A DNA stretch of 7,726 nt from Zymomonas sp. (GTDB lineage: Bacteria > Pseudomonadota > Alphaproteobacteria > Sphingomonadales > Sphingomonadaceae), in NCBI GenBank assembly GCA_027489105.1, contig JAIYAJ010000478.1:1-7726 (forward strand). Direction: 5' to 3'. The translations under genes were made by a program, and so were the position numbers. How positions within the stretch are numbered: position 1 is the first letter of the stretch; the number at the start of each line of letters is the position of its first letter. This document shows positions 1 through 5,033 of this stretch, in pieces. Below the pieces are notes generated by a model. It ran no database searches and was not told where the DNA came from. It was given only the letters and a program-made list of their open reading frames with translations.

Positions 1-2
1 CG

Positions 3-362
3 GTCGCCGGCCGTATGCCCGGTCACATGAACGTGCTGCTGGCGGAAGCCAATGTGCCCTATGACGAGGTGTTCGAGCTCGAGGACATCAACAGCGAGTT
101 CTCGCAGACCGACGTCGCCTTCGTCATCGGCGCCAACGACGTGACCAACCCGGCGGCGAAGACCGACAAGAGCTCGCCGATCTACGGCATGCCGATCCTC
201 GACGTCGAGAAGGCCAAGACCGTGCTGTTCGTGAAGCGCTCGATGGGCGGTGTCGGCTATGCCGGCGTGGACAACGACGTCTTCTACATGGACAACACGA
301 TGATGCTGCTCGGCGACGCCAAGAAGATGGTCGAGGAGATCGTCAAGGCGATGGCGCACTAA
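3..362 (+). CDS. pntB: NAD(P) transhydrogenase subunit beta, C-terminal part (5' end outside window)
   Basis: This is the C-terminal 119 residues of the beta subunit of proton-translocating NAD(P)+ transhydrogenase, an inner-membrane complex that uses the proton gradient to reduce NADP+ with NADH. Only the cytoplasmic NADP(H)-binding domain III is present. The reading frame is already open at base 3 (V-A-G-R before the first Met), so the gene begins to the left of the window. Family hallmarks are the [15 protein letters not shown] stretch, the YDEV segment, the [11 protein letters not shown] loop, the PIYGMPIL segment and the VFVKRSM/GYAGVDN loop near the end. The frame ends with TAA at 360-362 and a strong terminator follows 22 bases later, so this is the last gene of its operon, expected to be pntA-pntB. 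Nothing looks truncated at the 3' end. Identification is from recognised family motifs. Confidence 0.96.
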   Translation, partial: VAGRMPGHMNVLLAEANVPYDEVFELEDINSEFSQTDVAFVIGANDVTNPAAKTDKSSPIYGMPILDVEKAKTVLFVKRSMGGVGYAGVDNDVFYMDNTMMLLGDAKKMVEEIVKAMAH

Positions 363-384
363 GCGCTCATTCCTGCCATTATAG

Positions 385-423
385 AGGCCCTTCTCCGCCT
401 GGCGGGGGAGGGCCTTTTCTTTT
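385..423 (+). terminator. Rho-independent terminator of pntB
   Basis: A GC-rich hairpin pairs 385-397 with 403-415 (AGGCCC arm against GGGCCT arm, with G-T pairs further in), leaving a loop of about five bases. It is followed directly by a T-rich tail (TTTTCTTTT, 415-423). Its position 22 bases after the pntB stop makes it the end of that operon. Confidence 0.88.
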
Positions 424-432
424 GATCGCCTC

Positions 433-448
433 CATCCGCTTACGGATG
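433..448 (+). other. Small perfect hairpin in the leader region of the secreted protein gene
   Basis: CATCCG (433-438) and CGGATG (443-448) form a perfect six-base stem with a four-base CTTA loop. It lies between the pntB terminator and the next gene. There is no T-run after it, so it is not a clear terminator. It could be a protein-binding site or an mRNA 5' hairpin, or chance. Confidence 0.25.
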
Positions 449-562
449 TTGCGGCCCGGACAATGAACGGGTGCAGTGCGCGGAATTGAACCGGCCCGCC
501 CCTTGGCTCATCCTCCGTCCCGCACGCATCCTGGCGTCGCCCAAGACGAAGAGGGGCCTATC

Positions 563-1285
563 ATGTTTCGATCCTTTGCGCGTTCCGTCACCCTCGGCCT
601 TGCCGTTCTGGGCGCGATAGCCACGACAGCCGGCAATGCGGAAGAGGCCAAGGCGGTCCGCGACGCGCAGGGCCTTTGGGCCTATACGCTGCTGAAGGCG
701 GGACGCAGCGGGGAGGAAATGCCCCTCACCGGCATCATCCTCTACAGGGATGGTCTGTTCGCGCAGCAGGCGATCTTCGACGGTGAGCCGTTCGAGACGC
801 GTGGCGCGATGGCGCATGCAGGAACCTTCGGTCCCGGTCCGAGCGGCATTCACATGGTGGCCGAACAGACGATCGGCATCGATCCGGCCAAGCAGCCGGC
901 ACTAAGCTTCCGCAAGGACACCCAGCACGACATCTCGGTGACGCGCGATGGCGATGCCCTGACGCTCGTTTTCGGATCCGGGACCGTACAGAAGTTCCGC
1001 CAGATCGGCCCAGCCGATGGCGACATCTACAAGCTCGAACAGGGCGTTCTGGCGCTCGTCGACGGCCATTTCGTGCTGGTCTCGGGGGACGAGAAGGGCG
1101 TGGTGACCGGCTATGGCAAGGCCATCAAGCAGGGCGATGGCTATAGGCTGGAGATCATCCGCTGGTCGGAAGCGACCCCCGCCAAGGCCGTCAACCGCAA
1201 GGATGGCACGATCAAGGCGAGTTTCGACGGCAAGACCTTCACCCTGGCCGACGGCCGCAGCTTCAAGGTCGTACCGAAGGGCTGA
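563..1285 (+). CDS. Secreted beta-rich protein of unknown function, possibly lipocalin-like
   Basis: A 240-residue protein with a clear Sec signal peptide: residues 1-10 hold two arginines, residues 9-22 are hydrophobic, and an A-G-N-A site suggests cleavage after residue 26. The mature protein should be periplasmic or exported. After a short linker it reads QGLWAYTLL..., then many short alternating strands such as LTGIILYRDGLFAQQA, ending in DGKTFTLADGRSFKVV. The opening G-x-W and the glycine-spaced strand pattern recall bacterial lipocalin-like domains, but I do not recognise a specific family and no active-site motif is visible. The start at 563 is preferred to an in-frame GTG at 476 because it begins exactly at the signal peptide and has a GAGGGG ribosome binding site (551-555 region) about eight bases upstream. 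The gene stands alone, between the pntB terminator and a hairpin-rich convergent gap. Confidence is high that it is a secreted protein, low for the fold. Confidence 0.85.
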   Translation: MFRSFARSVTLGLAVLGAIATTAGNAEEAKAVRDAQGLWAYTLLKAGRSGEEMPLTGIILYRDGLFAQQAIFDGEPFETRGAMAHAGTFGPGPSGIHMVAEQTIGIDPAKQPALSFRKDTQHDISVTRDGDALTLVFGSGTVQKFRQIGPADGDIYKLEQGVLALVDGHFVLVSGDEKGVVTGYGKAIKQGDGYRLEIIRWSEATPAKAVNRKDGTIKASFDGKTFTLADGRSFKVVPKG

Positions 1286-1291
1286 TAGCAA

Positions 1292-1332
1292 TCGGAAGCG
1301 CCCTCTTGCTATTTAGCAGCCGGCGCTTCCGA
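1292..1332. terminator. Inverted repeat after the secreted protein gene, possible terminator
   Basis: TCGGAAGCGCC (1292-1302) and GGCGCTTCCGA (1322-1332) are perfect 11-base inverted repeats. The 19-base loop itself contains a smaller hairpin (TGCT 1307-1310 with AGCA 1315-1318). It starts seven bases after the stop codon at 1283-1285. No T-run follows on either strand, so it may act as an mRNA 3'-end structure rather than a classical terminator. Confidence 0.5.
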
Positions 1333-1341
1333 CACCGCCTG

Positions 1342-1378
1342 GAGCGTGTTCACGATGAGTGAACGCGCTCTTGCCTTT
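1342..1378 (+). terminator. Probable terminator hairpin of the secreted protein gene
   Basis: A 12-base stem pairs 1342-1353 (GAGCGTGTTCAC) with 1359-1370 (GTGAACGCGCTC), with a single G-T pair and a five-base loop GATGA. On the plus strand it is followed by TTGCCTTT, a moderately T-rich tail, so it fits best as a plus-strand terminator backing up the hairpin at 1292-1332. Confidence 0.55.
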
Positions 1379-1400
1379 CGAAACCGCATTCTCCGAGCCA

Positions 1401-1418
1401 TTGACCGAGTTCGGTCAA
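1401..1418. other. Perfect palindrome near the 3' end of the oxygenase gene
   Basis: TTGACCGA (1401-1408) and TCGGTCAA (1411-1418) form a perfect eight-base inverted repeat separated by two bases. It lies nine bases beyond the oxygenase stop codon. It could be a short hairpin closing the minus-strand transcript, although no T-run follows on that strand, or a dimeric regulator site. Its role is unknown. Confidence 0.3.
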
Positions 1419-1426
1419 CTTCTGCT

Positions 1427-2158
1427 CTAGCGAAACCAGATCGAAAAATTGAACCGCTGGAAATCGGCCGCCGCCTGGGACAGCGGCAATACGCTGTGGT
1501 CGAGCCCGGAGTTGACGTCGAACAGGATCATCCGGTTCGGCAGGGGATCGACAATCCGGTCGCCATCGCGCGCATGCATGACGAACTGGCCGCCCATGGC
1601 GGGGGTCCAGCCATCGCTGAAATAGAGCAGTGCGCAGATCGTCCGGCCGCCGATCGCATCGTCATGGCGCCGCGCAAGGTCACCGAAGACCATGCGGCGG
1701 ATGAGCAATTCCTGCAGAGCATCAGGGCGTCGACCGGCGATGACGCCCAGCAGGTCCATAAAGGCAGGGCTCGTCAACAGCGTCTTGAAACGGACGAGAT
1801 CGACTATGCCCGGGGAAAGCTCGCGTCCGCGCCTCACACGTTCGAACGCTTGATGCTGGAAGAAGCGCTCCGCAGGGGCCGCCTCGGCGAAGTCGGCCGC
1901 GTCGACCCATTTTACGGCATTCTGCCCAACGGTACCGTCCTCGCCGGCAGAGGGCATCAGTCCATGACGCGGGCCCCAAGCGACATCCGATTTCAGGGCA
2001 TCGGCTATCCGACGATATCGCGTCGGCAGCAGTACGTCGTCGATGACCACCATGCGGGCGTCATCCTCTGCGAAGCGGCGAGCGGCAACATGGCAGGAAT
2101 CGGTGTCGAGGGTGGTAGCTGACAACCAGTCGGTCAGTGGCGAAGCCGGCAAACTCAA
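1427..2158 (-). CDS. 2-oxoglutarate/Fe(II)-dependent oxygenase (prolyl-4-hydroxylase-like fold)
   Basis: The protein belongs to the 2OG/Fe(II) oxygenase superfamily (2OG-FeII_Oxy_3, P4Hc type), cytoplasmic enzymes that hydroxylate a protein, peptide or small molecule using O2 and 2-oxoglutarate. Counted from the TTG at 2158 (243 residues), the HxD iron ligands are His165 and Asp167 (RRHDD), the distal His is His221 (DHSVLP) and the 2OG-binding Arg is Arg235 (QRFNFSIWFR). The LYFSDGW..AMGG strand and LPNRMILF core also match the family. All key residues are present, so it should be active. The start is uncertain. The frame is open up to 2557, but residues before AARRFAEDDARMVVIDDVL do not look like a domain and would run across the small plus-strand gene at 2283. 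TTG 2158 has an AGAAAGGG ribosome binding site at good spacing; ATG 2209 (260 residues) has only a poorly placed AAGAAG. The gene is divergent from the precursor-like gene and convergent with the secreted protein gene. The substrate is unknown. Confidence 0.85.
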   Translation of the reverse strand: MSLPASPLTDWLSATTLDTDSCHVAARRFAEDDARMVVIDDVLLPTRYRRIADALKSDVAWGPRHGLMPSAGEDGTVGQNAVKWVDAADFAEAAPAERFFQHQAFERVRRGRELSPGIVDLVRFKTLLTSPAFMDLLGVIAGRRPDALQELLIRRMVFGDLARRHDDAIGGRTICALLYFSDGWTPAMGGQFVMHARDGDRIVDPLPNRMILFDVNSGLDHSVLPLSQAAADFQRFNFSIWFR

Positions 2159-2282
2159 TTTGCAACCCTTTCTCGGCCAGCTGAGCCTAACCGGATCGCT
2201 GCCTAGCATCTTCTTGGATCTAAGAGGCAACCATAGTATTGGGGGGGCGGAGACATCGGAATTCAGGCGAGGGGTTTTTGCA
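2159..2282. promoter_or_regulatory. Divergent intergenic region between the oxygenase and the precursor-like gene
   Basis: About 124 bases separate the two head-to-head starts and must hold promoters for both if both are transcribed. The only suggestive elements are TAGTAT at 2234-2239, a weak -10 match readable in similar form on both strands, and a run of seven G at 2241-2247. No convincing -35 box is visible. The plus-strand ribosome binding site GAGGGG is at 2269-2274, eight bases before ATG 2283. The stretch is clearly less GC-rich than its surroundings. Confidence 0.35.
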
Positions 2283-2450
2283 ATGGCGCAGTCGGACAGA
2301 AAAGATATGGACGTGCTCGAGGCAGAGTGCGCGCAGCCATCAGCTTCGGCCAAGGGCATTTGGAGCACGCCTTCACTGACGATAGTCGATCTGTCGGATT
2401 CAACCTTGGCGATGGGGGCTGGCTCGTCAGACTCAGGTATTCTCAGCTGA
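2283..2450 (+). CDS. Small lasso-type RiPP precursor-like peptide (55 residues)
   Basis: A 55-residue ORF starting MAQSDRKDMD and ending in TAG-free frame at a TGA (2448-2450). Its ribosome binding site is strong: AGGCGAGGGG at 2265-2274, eight bases before the ATG. The first 26 residues are polar and acidic. They are followed by W27-x-x-P30-x-L32 (WSTPSL), which matches the Y/W-x-x-P-x-L motif recognised by RRE proteins in lasso-peptide leaders. A threonine at position 41 sits two residues before a possible core, AMGAGSSDSGILS (43-55), as Thr(-2) does in known leaders; the Trp would then be at -16. Asp50 would be residue 8 of that core, the position of a macrolactam acceptor. Against a true lasso: the core would have only 13 residues, with a five-residue tail, and no maturation genes adjoin. 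It may belong to the wider group of alphaproteobacterial proteins with lasso-type leaders and other fates. The gene is divergent from a 2OG oxygenase. The leader motif is seen; a RiPP function is inferred. Confidence 0.55.
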   Translation: MAQSDRKDMDVLEAECAQPSASAKGIWSTPSLTIVDLSDSTLAMGAGSSDSGILS

Positions 2451-2620
2451 GGTGTTTTATGTGAGGGCGGCTTTGCTCTGCAACTTCGTTGCTGCAGGAT
2501 AAGCTGCTCCGTCCTTTCGCAACTCTGATCCGCGCGCAGGATTGCCCCATCCGTCATTAGCGGTCATGGCGGCACCGTGACCCGACGCACCAGCCGCCCT
2601 GACAGCAACAACAGTGCGCC

Positions 2621-2635
2621 CGAGCAGAATGCTCG
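2621..2635 (+). promoter_or_regulatory. Leader hairpin just upstream of the MFS gene
   Basis: CGAGCA (2621-2626) and TGCTCG (2630-2635) form a perfect six-base stem with a GAA loop, seven bases before the GGAGG ribosome binding site of the transporter gene. It could influence translation or bind a regulator, or be chance. The rest of the 207-base gap between 2450 and 2658 shows only a weak five-base stem (2480-2492) and no gene I can support. Confidence 0.25.
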
Positions 2636-2657
2636 CACCGGCGGAGGGGAAGACCCG

Positions 2658-3824
2658 ATGCGCCGGGGGCAGGTCGACCATGGCCGCGCCCGCGCGGCGC
2701 TCTTTCTCGCGGGCTTCGCGACCTTTTCCCTGCTCTGGTGCACCCAGCCGCTGCTGCCCGCCTTCGCCGCCCATTTCGGATTGAGCGCGCCGACCAGTGC
2801 GCTGGCGCAGTCGATGACCGCTGGCGCCATTGCCGGGGCGAGCATGGTCGCCGCCGCGCTGTCGCACCTCTTCACGCGCCGCCGGCTGATGTTCACGGTG
2901 ATGCTGGTCGCCGCGCTTCTCAACCTGGCCGTCGCCTTCGCGCCGAACTGGTCGGCGCTGCTATTTGCTCGTTTTCTCCAGGGGGCGGCGCTGGGCGGGG
3001 TGCCGGTGGTCGCGATGGCCTATCTGGCCGAGGAGATGGACGATCGCGACCTGCCCCGCGCGATCGGCCTCTACGTAGCGGGCACGGCCTTCGGGGCGAT
3101 GATGGGGCGGGTGGCGGTCGGGGTGATTGCCGACCTGCTGGACTGGCGCGGCGCCATGGCGGTCGTCGGCGTGGTCGACGTCGCAGCGGCGATCGGCTTC
3201 CTGCTGCTGCTACCGGCGTCGCGCAACTTTGCGCCCTCGCGCGGCTTCGATATCGGCGCGCATATCGGGCACTGGCGCGACCAGTTCCGTTCACCCGCGC
3301 TACGCCGTCTGTTTGCGGTCGGTTTCGTCCTGACCAGCGTCTTCGTCGTGCCGTTCAACTATGCTGGTTTTCGGCTGAGCCATCCGCCCTATGATCTCGG
3401 GCAGGCGGCGAGCAGCCTCATCTTCCTGACCTATGTCTTCGGCATCGTGTCATCCGCGCAGGCGGGCAGCCTGATCGCCCGTATAGGGCCCAGACGGGCG
3501 CTCGCGGCCAGCATCGCCGTCATGACATCGGGCATGATCGTCAGCCTTGCCGAGCCCCTCTGGGCGTTCATCCTCGGCATCATCCTCGTGACGATGGGGT
3601 TCTTCGCCTCGCATGCGATCGCCAGCGGCGAGGTGGGACGGCAGGCAGGGCCGGCCAAGGCCCATGCGGCCTCGCTTTACCTGCTCTTTTATTATGCGGG
3701 GGTGACCTTGACCGGCTGGGGCGCCGGCTGGTTCTGGGAGCATAGCGGATGGCTGGGGCTGACGGTCGTCACCGGGATCATCGGCACAGCCGGGGTGGTG
3801 CTGGCGCTCGGCGGACGCGACTGA
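2658..3824 (+). CDS. MFS transporter, YnfM-like
   Basis: A 388-residue major facilitator protein of the inner membrane, expected to have twelve membrane segments. It resembles E. coli YnfM along its whole length as I remember that sequence: FATFSLLWCTQPLLPAF in segment 1, an R-F-L-Q-G-A-A-L-G-G segment, AMAYLAEEMDD, GLYVAGTAFGAMMGR, the DWRGAMAV loop, LPASRNFAP before the central loop, VPFNYAGFRL, and ASLYLLFYYAG near the end. The usual loop 2-3 motif is reduced (SHLFTRRRL), while the second-half copy is clear (GSLIARIGPRRALA). YnfM-type proteins are usually annotated as drug or metabolite exporters; the substrate here is unknown. ATG 2658 is chosen over GTG 2577 because it has GGAGGGGAAGA about ten bases upstream and starts the conserved region; the 27 residues before it look like non-coding read-through. 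It follows the precursor-like gene on the same strand after 207 bases, so a role in exporting that peptide is possible but unsupported. Confidence 0.92.
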   Translation: MRRGQVDHGRARAALFLAGFATFSLLWCTQPLLPAFAAHFGLSAPTSALAQSMTAGAIAGASMVAAALSHLFTRRRLMFTVMLVAALLNLAVAFAPNWSALLFARFLQGAALGGVPVVAMAYLAEEMDDRDLPRAIGLYVAGTAFGAMMGRVAVGVIADLLDWRGAMAVVGVVDVAAAIGFLLLLPASRNFAPSRGFDIGAHIGHWRDQFRSPALRRLFAVGFVLTSVFVVPFNYAGFRLSHPPYDLGQAASSLIFLTYVFGIVSSAQAGSLIARIGPRRALAASIAVMTSGMIVSLAEPLWAFILGIILVTMGFFASHAIASGEVGRQAGPAKAHAASLYLLFYYAGVTLTGWGAGWFWEHSGWLGLTVVTGIIGTAGVVLALGGRD

Positions 3825-3836
3825 CCGCTCACGCAG

Positions 3837-3873
3837 ACAAAGAAAGAGCCGGAGATCGTGCGACCTCCGGCTC
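3837..3873 (-). terminator. Terminator of the OmpA-like gene (minus strand)
   Basis: GAGCCGGAG (3846-3854) and CTCCGGCTC (3865-3873) form a perfect nine-base stem with a ten-base loop. Read on the minus strand the stem is followed by TTTCTTTGT (3845-3837), a T-rich tail, so it is a rho-independent terminator for the gene ending at 3912. Being symmetrical, it may also help stop transcription of the MFS gene coming from the other side. Confidence 0.8.
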
Positions 3874-3911
3874 CTTGGTCATGCCTTGCAGCGCATGCTG
3901 CGCCAACTGGC

Positions 3912-4796
3912 TTAGAGGTCGTCCACGCTCTTGCTGACGAGGATGTTGACCGCGACGCGGCGGTTCTGCGCCTTGCCTTCGGGCGTGTCGTTCGGCGCCA
4001 GCGGATCGGCGGTGGCCATGCCGGTCGGGGTCAGCATCCGGTAAGGCTTCCAGCCGCAGGCCTGCTGCAGATAGTTGATCACCCGCGCCGCGCGCTTCTC
4101 GCTCAGCTGCTGGTTGACCTCTTCGGGGCCGGTAGAATCCGTGTAGCCGACCACCAGCATGAGCGCATTCTCGGTCGCCTCGGCCGTGCTCGCCGTCTGG
4201 CAGAGTTGGGCCTTGTCCTCGGGCGACAGCTCCGCCTTGCCGGTGTCGAAATGGACATTGATCGTGTTCTTGATGTTGTACTTGTCGATATCGCCGAGGC
4301 GCCCGCGCAGCGCCTCCGTCGCGGCGATTTGCTCATCGAAGCGCTGGTCGGTGGCGTTGCGGATCATCGAGGCGGTCTTGAAATCGCCGTTCCGGAAATT
4401 GACCTGGCTCGCATAGAGCTCGCTGCCCGCGCCGCCGGCAGGCTGAAGCGTCTTCACCGTCACTGGGAGACCGTTCAGCAGCGCATCGAGCCCGAGCTTC
4501 TTGTTGCTGCCGAACAGGCCGGACGCGGCCTTGACCCGCGTGGCATCGCCGACCGCGATCACAGTGCTCGTGCCATCGGCCTGCCTGACCTTTAGCCGGT
4601 TGCCCGTGCGAGCCAAGATAACGCCTTTTATTTCAGGACCTTCAGTCATCGTCGAAGGATCCGGAAGAGGAACGCCGTCAACGACAATATTCGAGTCGGA
4701 TGAGCGCTGTTGTTGGGCCGAAAGGCTGGCTGAAGCCGACAGGGCCAGCATAGCCATCATGAAACGAACTCTCCGGTCCTTGGAATTGACACGCAT
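3912..4796 (-). CDS. OmpA family protein with N-terminal OB-like domain
   Basis: A 294-residue exported protein. Residues 1-27 form a signal peptide: charged MRVNSKDRRVR, then hydrophobic MMAMLALSASASLSA, with cleavage expected after SLSA. Residues about 52-118 (EIKGVILARTGNRLKVRQADG... to VTVKTLQ) look like a small OB-fold domain of the DUF5666 kind, not an OmpA beta-barrel. Residues about 178-290 are an OmpA C-terminal peptidoglycan-binding domain: NINVHFDTGKAELSPE, VVGYTDSTG, LSEKRAARVINYL and an NRRV motif. The residues that contact diaminopimelate in this family match Asp220 and Arg235. Cys199 and Cys247 could form a disulfide. The protein probably tethers an envelope component to the cell wall in the periplasm. 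The start is well supported: AAAGGAG at 4804-4810 is seven bases upstream. It stands as a single-gene unit with its own terminator. Confidence 0.9.
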   Translation of the reverse strand: MRVNSKDRRVRFMMAMLALSASASLSAQQQRSSDSNIVVDGVPLPDPSTMTEGPEIKGVILARTGNRLKVRQADGTSTVIAVGDATRVKAASGLFGSNKKLGLDALLNGLPVTVKTLQPAGGAGSELYASQVNFRNGDFKTASMIRNATDQRFDEQIAATEALRGRLGDIDKYNIKNTINVHFDTGKAELSPEDKAQLCQTASTAEATENALMLVVGYTDSTGPEEVNQQLSEKRAARVINYLQQACGWKPYRMLTPTGMATADPLAPNDTPEGKAQNRRVAVNILVSKSVDDL

Positions 4797-4928
4797 GAAG
4801 CGACTCCTTTGTCTTTCCCCGTCTGCTTTGGGTGTCGTTGACTAGCTGTCTGCCAGATTAACGCCGGACCTGACGGTCGAGAACTTGCCGCTGACGAGAG
4901 TGTATCGCGCGACGAAAGGAGGGTCGCT

Positions 4929-5033
4929 ATGTCCGAATCGGGTGGTCGAGACAGTCGTCCGCTGGCCGGGGATCGGGTGTGGCCAGCATCGCGCACAGAT
5001 GGATTCGCGACCCGGAATATGCGGCGGGCTTAG
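4929..5033 (+). CDS. Possible 34-residue ORF with a very strong ribosome binding site
   Basis: A short frame beginning MSESGGRDSRPLAGDR and ending RNMRRA with TAG at 5031-5033. It is notable only for its ribosome binding site: AAAGGAGGG at 4915-4923, five bases before the ATG, close to a perfect anti-Shine-Dalgarno match. It is arginine-rich with no membrane segment or known motif. It is divergent from the OmpA-like gene and its stop overlaps the stop of the minus-strand nucleotidyltransferase gene by three bases. It could be a small regulatory or leader peptide, the remnant of a truncated gene, or chance. A 7-base inverted repeat (GCTGGCC 4961-4967, GGCCAGC 4981-4987) lies inside it. The remaining bases between 4797 and 4928 show no other feature I can support. 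Confidence 0.28.
   Translation: MSESGGRDSRPLAGDRVWPASRTDGFATRNMRRA

Noticed and set aside
476..562. Longer start for the secreted protein gene
   Set aside because: The 29 extra residues precede a clean signal peptide, and the better ribosome binding site is just before 563.
1346..2122. Long plus-strand open frame of 258 codons opposite the oxygenase gene
   Set aside because: It is antisense to a protein with complete 2OG oxygenase motifs, and its own translation shows no domain pattern.
2043..2282. Upstream extension of the small precursor-like gene (135 codons in total)
   Set aside because: The extra residues overlap the conserved N-terminus of the oxygenase on the other strand, and the strong ribosome binding site sits before ATG 2283.
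2577..2657. GTG start extending the MFS transporter by 27 residues
   Set aside because: The extension is polar and unlike the family, whereas ATG 2658 has GGAGG at suitable spacing.
2457..2657. Possible insertion-sequence end or attachment site after the small gene
   Set aside because: Only weak short inverted repeats were found, with no target duplication or transposase fragment.
4961..4987. Seven-base inverted repeat as terminator of the nucleotidyltransferase gene
   Set aside because: No T-rich tail on the minus strand and a 13-base loop, so it is not convincing as a terminator.
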